DNA of 64,000 nucleotides from Aspidiotus rigidus (lineage: Eukaryota; Arthropoda; Insecta; Hemiptera; Diaspididae): assembly GCA_035079385.1 (NCBI GenBank), contig JAVHKY010000035.1:2666001-2730000 (forward strand), written 5' to 3'. The position numbers were made by a program, and so were the translations under genes. The stretch's first letter is position 1. The number at the start of each line of letters is the position of its first letter. Positions 12,101 through 24,100 of this stretch are shown here, one piece after another. A model generated the notes under the pieces. That model had not been told where the DNA came from. It worked only from the letters and a program-made list of their open reading frames with translations, and searched no databases.

Positions 12101-15100
12101 TAGCTCATGAATATGCTCCACTGTCAATGGCTCAACGATGTAGTAATATCCCATCAAATACACCGTTGTTCAGCGCAATTCTTAATTTTCGACATAATAA
12201 TCTCTCTGCAAAACTGTCTCTTCCGGGAGTAGAGGTTATGGGATTTGATGAGAGAACAAATTATCCTCTGATGATCAGTATAGAAGATAATGGCAATAGT
12301 CTGGGTATAACAACACAAGTGATTGCTCCATTATCAGGAAGAAGAATTACCACCTATATGCGTGAAGCACTATTGTCTCTATCTGATGCACTTATTAATT
12401 TGCCACATCAAAAAGTACAAGAATTGAATGTTTTGCCTTGGCCAGAGCGTACATTGCTCACTGAAACCTGGAACCATCGCATAATATCAAGCAGTTCTCC
12501 TTGCCACTGTATACACCAATTATTTGAAGCTCAGGCAGAACAGAATCTACAAGCGCTCGCAATAAAATCTGAAAAAAAAATATTGAGCTATTTTGATCTA
12601 AACTCCCAAGCCAACCAACTAGCAAATTACCTAATTCAACTTGGAGTGAAGCCTGACACCAAAGCAGCAATATGTATGATGCGCGAGACAAATCTGGTGG
12701 TGGCAATTCTGGGTGTACTAAAAGCAGGAGGGGCATATGTACCCCTAGATCCGGTACACTCAAGTAAACGCTTGAATACCATATTGAATGATGCTGAACC
12801 AATGTTACTGATAACAGATGCAACTGGTCTCGAAGCTCTTGGAACTCATAAAACTTATCAAGTACCAGTAATTAATATGGATCAACCTCTGCCAACAAGT
12901 CTGACCACAGGAAATCCACAAAGGAAGAATCTCGATCTTATACCATCTCATCTTGCCTATGTTTTTTATACCTCAGGTTCAACTGGAACCCCTAAAGGCG
13001 TCATGGTTGAACATCGACATGTTAGTAGGCTATTTCATACTACTTCTTTTGAATTTAAGTTCTCTAATAAGGATAAATGGTGTCTATTCCACTCATTTTC
13101 ATTTGATCTTTCTGTTTGGGAGATATGGGGGTCTTTACTATATGGTGGTCAACTAACTATTCCTTCTCTCGACATTATTCGATCTACCTTCAGTTTTTAT
13201 GACTGGATTTGTACCTCTGGTATTACTGTATTGAACGAGACCCCTTCTGCATTCAGAATGTTAATACAAGCCAAAAATGATAGTTCTAAATCTGACATGC
13301 TGCGTTATATAATAATAGGAGGAGACGTTTTTGACTCATTGATTGTGAAAAAGTGGTTTGAAAAGAATTTAAAGAATCCCACTATTCTCTACAATGCATA
13401 TGGTCCGACAGAAACGACAGTTCATACCACTTTTCACAGAATTGAGCCATCAGACTATAACACGGTATCAATTGGGCGACCCCTTCCTGACCTGAAAATC
13501 TATTTACTAAATAACTTGAAGGAACCTTTACCAATTGGTGCTGAAGGTGAACTCTATATTGGCGGTGCTGGAGTCACTCGTGGCTACCTTAATCGCCCGG
13601 AGCTTACAAGAGAGTTCTTCCTTACAGATCCATTCAGTGAACTTGGCTCCCGGATGTATCGTACAGGTGACAAAGCTTACTATCTACCCGACGGTAATCT
13701 AGTCTTTGTTGGACGCGTTGACCATCAACTCAAGATACGTGGTTTCCGCATAGAACCTGCTGAAATAGAAAAGAGCTTAGTAGAACATTCTCACGTTAAG
13801 GAGGCTGTCGTGATAGCAAGAGATAAAAATTTAGATAAACAGTTAGTAGCCTATATTGTAATGGAACACGATTCATTCACTGCACAGGACTTACGGAATC
13901 ATTTGATCACAAGATTACCCGATTACATGATTCCAACTGCATTTGTATTCTTATCGGCCCTACCTCTCAATTGTAATGTTAAGCTAGATCGCCGAGCCCT
14001 ACCAGAACCAGGCGAACATGCCTTTGCTCATCAAAAATATGAGGCGCCACAGGATGCGATAGAAGAAAAGTTGGCTGCTATATGGAGTGACATTCTCAAA
14101 AGAAAACAAGTTAGTCGACATGATAATTTCTTTGCACTTGGCGGACACTCTTTATTAATCATGAAACTGATGTCTCTACTGCGACAGTTTGACTTGACAA
14201 CATCTGTCCAAGCTGTATTTGAGACTCCTACTCTGGCTCTTCTAGCACAAACTATCAAGGATTATCAACATTTTGATGTTCCACCTAATGTAATTCAACC
14301 TGACTGCACGACCATCACTCCCGATATGTTACCTCTAATTTCACTCTCGCAGAAGGATATTGATTTAATTGTTTCACAAGTCTCCGGCGGAGTTTCTAAT
14401 ATTCAAGACATTTATAGTTTGGGCCCCTTACAAAACGGCATACTCTTTCATCATTTGAATGTTACTGAGGGAGATCCCTATCTCCTATCATATCAAATTC
14501 AATTTAGCAATGAAGTGGTATTTAATAAGTATACAGATGCTCTTCAGAAAGTAATTGAACGTCACGATATTTTGCGAACAGCCTTTATGTGGGAGGGCTT
14601 ATCTGAACCTGCGCAGGTGGTATTACGACAAGTAGAACCGGTTCTGTCGAAGGCAAAATTAGTAAATTCTGAAGAAAATATACTTGTACAACTAAAAAGC
14701 CTATATCATCCCCGTCACTATTCACTGAACCTGAATCAGCCTCCATTGATACGTCTTGTCGTTGCTGAAACATCAGAAACCAATAGGTTCGCCATACTAC
14801 TTCTGCACCACCTTCTTTGCGACCATTTTACCATGGACATTTTACAAGCTGAAATTAAAGTAATAATCAGCGACCAACAAGATGAATTACAACCTCCTAT
14901 CCCTTATCGAAATCTTGTGGCTCAGGCATTCCTAGGAGACAATCCTGAAGAGCAGAAAAAATTCTTCAGTAAAATGCTGGCTGGCATTGATGAACCAACT
15001 TTACCTTTTGGTCTCAGCAATATTAATCTGGACGGAACAAATATTACGGAATCATTCTGCCAGCTACCTCAATCATTCTATGAGAGGTTATGCATTCAAG

Positions 15101-18100
15101 CCCAACGATTAGGGGTTAGTTTAGCTAGCGTGTGTCACTTAGCCTATGGATTGGTACTTTCTTCAATAAGCGGGCAAGATGTAGTAGTGTTTGGAACCGT
15201 CTTATTTGGTCGAATGAAAGATGGAGGAGGCAGTAACAATGCAATTGGGTTGTGGATTAATACTCTACCAATTTGTATAAATATAGATCAGACTGATGTT
15301 GAAACTGATGTACGTGATGCACAAGCGAGGTTGAGCGCTCTGATGTCTCATGAACATACATTACTAAGTTTGGCTCAACGATGTAGTCGGATACCATCTG
15401 GTATGCCACTATTCAGTGCACTACTAAACTATCGCCATAACAAAGGTTTCAAGGAGGTAAATATTCCAGGAGTAGAATTTCTAGGTGGTGAAGAGCGTAC
15501 AAATTATCCACTGACATTATCAGTTGAGGACTATGGGAATGGATTAGGATTTACAGCACAAGTAGTTCAACCACATTTGCCTGAAAGAATATGTTCTTAC
15601 ATGCGGGAGGCTTTGTTATCCATAATGCTTGCTCTAGAAACTAAATCTCAAGAACCTATACAAACATTGAATATTTTATCATACTCTGAAAGAATTCTTC
15701 AAATTGAAACCTGGAATGAAACTCCTGCACATCATCACCCCTCTAACCTCTGTCTTCATGAGTACTTTGAAGTTCAGGTCGACTTGAATAACTATGCACC
15801 GGCACTAGAATTTGAGGGTGCCACTTTGAGCTATATGGAGGTTAATACCCGCGCAAACCAATTGGCTCATTACCTCCTTGATCGCGGTGTAAGGCCAGAT
15901 ACAAGGGTCGCAATTTGTGTGTCTCGTTGTCCAAATCTTGTTGTGGCCCTACTGGCCGTTTTGAAAGCTGGTGGTGCGTACGTACCACTTGATCCTGCTT
16001 ATTCCAGTAAAAGATTGATGAACATTCTGCATAATTCTGAACCATTGCTTCTTCTAGTGAATTCAGCTGGTATGGATGCCTTGGGAACATCAAGTATCCC
16101 TTTTATTAATATGGACATAGACCTTCCTCAAGACTTACCAACATCTAATCCTCAGCCAAAAAATATCAATCTAACGTCAGCAAATCTTGCGTATGTGATT
16201 TACACATCAGGTTCAACAGGAGATCCAAAGGGTGTTATGGTAGAACATCGTAATGTAACCAGGCTCTTTCATACAACACGGGCAAATATTGATTTTAGTA
16301 GTGTGGATAAATGGTGTCTTTTTCACTCATTTTCATTTGATGTCTCTGTATGGGAGATCTGGGGAGCCTTAGTTTATGGTGCGTCATTAGCTATTCCTCC
16401 TCTGAATATGATCCGAGCTACCGAATATTTTTACAATTGGCTTTGTGCTTCTGCGATTACTGTATTAACTCAGACACCTTCTTCATTCAAAGCCTTTTTA
16501 CAAGCTATGGAAAGTGACTCAAAATTTGATATTTTGCGTTACCTAATATTGGGAGGAGAAACTATAGACCCATTGGTTGTTAATAAGTGGTTTCACATGA
16601 ATAGAAAAAAGTCCACTGTACTATACAATTTTTATGGACCTACCGAAACGGTTGCTTTTGCCACTTTTTACAAAATCGAACCTCTAAATCACACAATTAT
16701 ATCGATTGGACGACCTCTTCCTGACCTTATAATATATTTACTAAATAACTTGGGTGTTCCCGTGCCGATAGGAGCTGAAGGTGAAATATATGTTGGTGGT
16801 GCTGGAGTCGCCCGAGGGTACCTCAACCAGCCTGAGCTTACATCAGCTTATTTTCTTCCTGATCCATTCGGTCATCCTGGTTCCCGGATGTATCGTACAG
16901 GTGATAGAGCTTACTATCTACCAGATGGTAATCTTGTCGTTCTTGGGCGCATAGACCATCAACTTAAAATACGTGGTTTCCGTATTGAACCCGCTGAAAT
17001 AGAGAAGAGCTTAGTAGAACATCCTTACATTAGGGAGGCAACTGTGACAGTTCGAGAAACGAAGTTAGATAAACAGTTGGTAGCTTATGTGGTAGCGGAT
17101 GAAAATTCTCTCAATGCACGTGACTTAAGGAATCATTTGATCACAAGATTACCCGATTACATGATTCCAACAGCATTTGTATTATTGTCAGCCTTACCTC
17201 TCAATTGTAATGGCAAGCTAGACCGTCGAGCTTTACCCGATCCAGATGAAAATTCTATCGCTCATCAAATATATGAAGCACCGCAGGGCGAAGTAGAAGA
17301 AAAGTTGGCTGCTATATGGAGTGACATCCTTAGAAAGAAACAAATTAGTCGACATGATAACTTCTTTGCACTTGGCGGACACTCATTATTAATAATAAAA
17401 TTGATGGCGCAACTACGACATGTTGGTCTAGATACAAGTGTCCAAGCTGTATTTGAAGCACCCAACCTTGCTGCTATGGCAAAAACTATCAAGAATTATC
17501 AAGCCTTCGACATTCCACCGAACCTAATTGAACCTGACTGCAAAACCATCACTCCCGACATGTTGCCTCTCATTTCACTCTCGCAGATGGATATTGATGT
17601 AATAGTATCACAAGTCCCAGGTGGAGTTTCCAATATTCAAGACATTTATAGTTTGAGCCCCTTACAAAACAGCATTCTCTTTCATCATTTGAATGTGACT
17701 GAGGGAGATCCCTATCTATTTTTATCCAAACTCCATTTTAGTAATCAAGTGGCATTCAAGAATTATAAAGATGGTCTTCAGAAAGTAATTGAACGTCATG
17801 ATATTCTTCGGACAGCCTTCTTGTGGGAGGAACTGAGTGAACCAGCACAGGTGGTATTCCGACAAGTAGAATCAGTTCTGGTGAGAGCAACCTTACCAGA
17901 TTCTACAAATGATGTCCTTGAACAGTTGACAAGGATGTATAATCCGCGTCACTATACTTTGAACTTGAACAAACCTCCTTTGATACGTCTTGTTGTGGAG
18001 CAGGGTTCTATCTCTGATTGTTACGCCATACTTCTTCTACACCATCTTCTTTGCGACCATTCTAGCCTGGAAGTCTTACAAGCTGAAATTAAACTAATAA

Positions 18101-21100
18101 TCCGCGACCAACAAGATGAATTACAACCTCCTATCCCTTACCGAAATCTTGTGGCTCAGGCATTCCTAGGAGACAATCCTGAAGAGCAGAAAAAATTCTT
18201 CAGTGAAATGCTGGCTGGCATTGATGAACCAACTTTACCTTTTGGTCTCGGCAATATTAATCTGGACGGAACAAACATTACGGAGTCATTCTGCCAGCTA
18301 CCTCAATCATTCTATGAGAGGTTATGCATTCAAGCCCAACGATTAGGGGTTAGTTTAGCTAGTATGTGTCACTTAGCTTATGGTTTGGTACTTTCTTCAA
18401 TAAGCGGGCAAGATGTAGTAGTGTTTGGAACCGTCTTATTTGGTCGAATGAAAGATGGAGGAGGCAGTAAGAATGCCATTGGGTTGTGGATTAATACTTT
18501 ACCAATTTGTATAAATATAGATCTCACTGATGTTGAAACTGATGTACGTGATGTACAAGCGAGATTGAGCGCTCTGATGTTTCATGAACATACATTACTG
18601 ACTTTCGCTCAACGATGTAGTCGGATACCACCTGGTATGCCACTATTTAGTGCACTACTAAACTATCGCCATAACCAAGATTCCAAGGAGATAAATATTC
18701 CAGGAGTAGAAATTCTAGGTGGTGAAGAGCGTACAAGTTATCCACTGACATTATCAGTTGAAGACTATGGGAATAGATTAGGATTTACAGCACAAGTAGT
18801 TCAACTACTTTTGCCTGAAAGAATATGTTCTTACATGCGGGAGGCTTTGTTATCCATAATGCTTGCTCTAGAAACTAAATCTCAAGAACCTATACAAACA
18901 TTGAATATTTTACCATACTCTGAAAGAATTCTTCAAATTGAAACCTGGAATGAAACTCCTGCACATCATCATCCCTCTAACCTCTGTCTTCATGAGTACT
19001 TTGAAGTTCAGGTCGACTTGAATAACTATGCACCGGCACTAGAATTTGAGAGTGCCACTTTGAGCTATATGGAGGTTAGTACCCGCGCAAACCAATTGGC
19101 TCATTACCTCCTTGACCGTGGGGTAAGGCCAGATACAAGGGTTGCAATTTGTATGTCTCGTTGTCCAAATCTTGTTGTGGCCCTTCTGGCCGTTTTGAAA
19201 GCTGGTGGTGCGTACGTACCACTTGATCCTGCTTATTCGAGTAAGCGATTGATGAACATTTTGCATAGTTCTGAACCATTGCTTCTTCTAGTGAATTCAG
19301 CTGGTATGGACGCCTTGGGAACATCAAGTATTCCTGTTATTAATATGGACGTAGACCCTTCTCAAGACTTAGCAACATCTAATCCTCAGCCAAAAAATCT
19401 CAACCTAACGTCAGCAAATCTTGCGTATGTGATCTACACATCAGGTTCTACAGGAGAACCTAAGGGCGTCATGGTAGAGCATCGTAATGTAACAAGACTC
19501 TTCAATGTAATACGCACAACTTTACATTTTAGTAAAGAGGATAAATGGTGTCTTTTCCACTCATTTTCATTTGATGTCTCTGTATGGGAGATATGGGGAG
19601 CATTACTTAATGGTGGTCAATTGACTATTCCTTCTCTGAACATGATTCGGTCTAACTTTCATTTTTATAACTGGATTTGTTCTTCTGGGATCACTGTATT
19701 GAACCAGACCCCTTCCGCATTCAGAACACTGTTACAAGCTAAAAATGATAGTTCTAATTGTGATATTTTGCGTTATTTAATAATAGCAGGTGATGTACTC
19801 GATCCAGTGGTTGTTAATATGTGGTTTGAAACGAATGTTGTAAGTCCCACTACATTATACAATTTTTATGGTCCCACTGAAACGGTAATTTTTGCCACTT
19901 CTTATAAAATTCAACCTTTAAAATACAATATAATATCAATTGGGCGGTCTATTCCCGACCTTAAAATATACCTACTAAATAGAGTGAGGAACCCTGTACC
20001 GATAGGTTCTGAAGGTGAAATTTATATTGGCGGTGCGAGAGTAGCCCGGGGATACCTCAATCGCCACAAGCTAACATCACAATATTTTTTTGCTGATCCA
20101 TTCAGCAGAACTGGCTCCCGGATGTATCGTACAGGTGACAGAGCTTACTATCTACCAGATGGTAATCTTGTCTTTCTTGGACGCATGGACCATCAAATTA
20201 AAATTCGTGGTTTTAGAATTGAACCTGCTGAAATTGAGAGGAGCTTAGTAGAACATCCTTACGTTAGGGAGGCAACCGTCACAGTTCGAGAGAAAAATTC
20301 AGATAAACAGTTGGTAGCCTATGTAGCAGCGGATCACGATTTGCTCCATGCACGGGACTTAAGGGATCATTTGATCACAAGATTACCTGATTTTATGATA
20401 CCAACAGCATTTGTATTATTATCAGCCTTACCTCTCAATTGTAATGGTAAGCTAGACCGTCGAGCTTTACCCGATCCAGATGAAAATTCTATCGCTCATC
20501 AAATATATGAAGCACCACAGGGTGAAGTAGAAGAAAAGTTGGCTGCTATATGGAGTGCCCTACTTGGAAGGCAAAAAATTAGTCGATACGATAATTTCTT
20601 TGCACTTGGAGGACATTCACTATTAGTTGCAAAGTTATTGGGACAATTGCACCAGTCCGGACTGAGCACTGATGTTCAAGCAATTTTTAATTCTGCAACA
20701 TTCGCTTCCATGGCGGATACCATTGTTTACTACAAATCTTTCACCATTCCACCTTATTTTATACAGTTAGATAGCGCTGAAATCACACCAGAAATGTTAC
20801 CGCTTATCTCCCTGACTCAAAGTGATATAGACATTATTGTTGCGCAAGTTCCTGGAGGTATATCTAACATTCAAGATATTTACGGTCTGTCTCCATTACA
20901 GCAAGGTATATTGTTTCATCACTTGATCTCCAAAAAAGGAGATCCCTACATGCTCATTACCCATCTCAAATTTGTTGATCAAAGAACTCTTGATCTGTAT
21001 GCTAGTGCTCTTCGGAAAATTATACAACGACATGATGTATTACGCACTGCTTTTATATGGGAAGGAATCAGCAAACCAGCTCAAGTGGTCTGTCGACATG

Positions 21101-24100
21101 TCCCATCAACATTGACTCATATTACACTTGATGCACCTGATGAATCAGTTATGAAAGAACTGATAACTCGTTTTGATTCGCAACATTATCGTTTGGATTT
21201 AACACAACCTCCTTTGTTACGGTTGATTATTTCGCCACTCAGTGATGGTGGCTGGGCAGCAGTTCAGCTGTTTCATCATTTGATTAGCGATCAATCCACT
21301 TCCGAAAAGCTCTTGATGGAACTTAATTTGATGATAACCGGAAGAGAAAATGAACTGACATCATCCATTCCCTTCCGTAACCTCGTGGCTCAGTCGCTAT
21401 GTGATCTTAGGGCAGAGGAACGCACTCAATTTTTCAGTAAAATGCTAGGGGACATAGAGGAACCAACATTGCCCTTTGGTTTGAGTGACATTCATTTGAA
21501 TGACAATGAGGTGAGTGAAGCCATGTGTATGTTGTCTAAGACCTTGAATGATAGTTTGCGCATGCAAGCAAAAAGGTTGCAAGTCAGCCTTGCTAGTTTG
21601 TGTCATTTGGCATTTGGACAATTCCTGTCCTGCGTTAGTGGTTGTGAAAATGTAGTGTTTGGAACAGTATTATTAGGTCGCTTTCAGCATGGAGACAGAA
21701 ATGAAGGTGCCTTTGGGTTGTGGATCAATACACTACCATTTAGAGTGAATTTGGGGAAAAAAACCGTTGATATGTCAGTCCGTGAGACACATTCTTTATT
21801 AAGTGCCCTACTGTTCCATGAACATACACTACTTGCAATGGCACAACAATGTAGCCGTATACCTGCTTCAATGCCTCTGTTCACTACAATATTTAACTAC
21901 AGACATCATCGACCCCCTTCAGAAATATCATTTCCTGGAATTGAGGTTCTTGGAGGAAGAGGGCGAACTAACTACCCACTAGCATTATCAGTGGAGGACT
22001 ATGGTAATGGCTTAGGGTTGACAGTTCAGGTTGTTCCCCCAGTTTTGGGCAAAAAAGTATGTTCCTACATGGAAGAAGTACTGAAATCGCTTGCTGATGC
22101 TCTTACCCATTTACCGAGTCAATCAATTGAAACTTTATCTGTGTTGCCACAATCTGAGCGTTTATTGCATCTACAAACTTATAACGAATCCACAAGTGAT
22201 TATCGGTATTCCAATTATTTTATGCATCAATTATTTGAAGCAAATGTTGAAGATGATGGTTCAGCTCCTGCTATAGAATTTGAAGGTCAGATATTATCGT
22301 ACAAAGAGTTGAATTTTCGAGTCAATAAACTAGCTCATTTTCTTATCAAGGAGGGAGTCAGACCAGATACAACAGTAGCATTGTGTGTGAGTCGAGGTCC
22401 AACAATGATTATTTCATTGTTAGCTATTCTGAAAGCTGGAGGAGCTTATGTTCCCCTTGATCCAGTTCATTCAAGTAAGCGATTAATCAATATTCTAAAA
22501 GATTCTGAACCATTTTATCTACTGGTTGATGATTCTGGTCGAGATGCACTTGGTCCTTGCAATGTTCCAATGGTCAATTTAGATGAACCCTTATCCATCA
22601 ATCTAAACGCAAACAATCCACGACCAGATGAGGTAGGTCTCAGGTCAGGCCATCTTGCCTACGTAACTTATACATCAGGCTCAACTGGAGTACCTAAAGG
22701 AGTAATGGTTGAGCATCGTCAGCTGACAAAACTCTTTGATGTCACTCACGAGAAATTTGAATTTAGCAAAGAGAAAAAATGGTGTCTTTTCAGTTCTATT
22801 TCCTTTGATGTTTCTGTATGGGACGTATGGGGATCACTTGGGTATGGTGGTTCATTAGCAATCGCTCCTTTCAATACCATCCGTTCTCCTCCTAATTTTT
22901 ATGAATGGATTTGTGATTCTAATATCACTGTTCTTTCCCAAACACCTTCTGCCTTTAAAATGTTTCTACAAGCTAGAAACAATAGTCTACAAAGTGACGT
23001 ACTACAATATATCTTTATTGGAGGTGAGGAACTGGACTTGCGTGTATTTAAAAGATGGTTTGAGTTGTATTCAGACAGATCAACTATTCTAATGAATATG
23101 TATGGAAATACAGAAACAACAGTTCAGGCTATTTGTCACGAGGTAAGATCATCCGATGATAGTAATATAATCGGACGACCACTCTACGATGTAAAGGTTT
23201 ACCTCTTGGACACACAACTCAGACTAATACCTTTAGGTGCTGAGGGGGAGCTCTATGTCGGAGGGGCTACAGTTAGCCGAGGCTATCTCAACAATCCAGA
23301 CCTAACAGGGGCATATTTTTTTTCTGACCCATTTATTGGACATTCTGACGCACGAATTTACCGTACTGGTGATAAAGCACGTTACATGTCAGATGGAAAT
23401 CTCATTTATTTAGGACGAATTGACGGTCAGATAAAGTTGCGAGGTTTTCGCATTGAACCTGCGGAAATAGAAGCCCTCCTGTTAGAATGTAATGCTAATA
23501 TAAAAGAAGCGGTTGTGGTTGCAAAGGGTAATGACGTAGATAAACATCTGATAGCTTACCTAGTGTTGGATACAGATTCACTTACAGCTCAAGATCTGAG
23601 AAACTATCTAATTACATTACTACCTGACTACATGATACCAAGTGCATTTGTGCGTTTAACCGCCTTGCCCCTCAATCCAAATGGAAAACTTGACCACAAA
23701 GCTCTTCCACCACCAGATTATGAGGCTTTTGCTCGCCAGGTGTATGAGGCACCGTCAAATGAGATCGAGGAGAAATTATCTTTTATCTGGAGTTCTGTGC
23801 TGGGTGTTGAGCGCATTAGTCGTCATGATAATTTCTTCGAACTTGGTGGGAATTCTGTGTTTGCCATGCAGTTTGGCAGTCGTGCAATGCAGTATGGTCT
23901 AAAAACGCGTACTGGCGATTTATTCCGTCATCCAATAATGAGAAATCTCGCTCTATTTGAGGCTGACCGCACTGGGCATCTACGCGTGGACTACGCGATT
24001 CCGGCTCGTCGTTTCGGTAGTCAGTCCCCTCTATTTTTTGTACCCGCGGGCACCGGAAATCATTCTTACGCCTTCTCATTAACGCATGACATAGACAGCA

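Noticed and set aside
12458..12823. Minus-strand frames within the NRPS (also 23816-24217 and others)
   Set aside because: Shadows of the NRPS coding strand with no independent signal.
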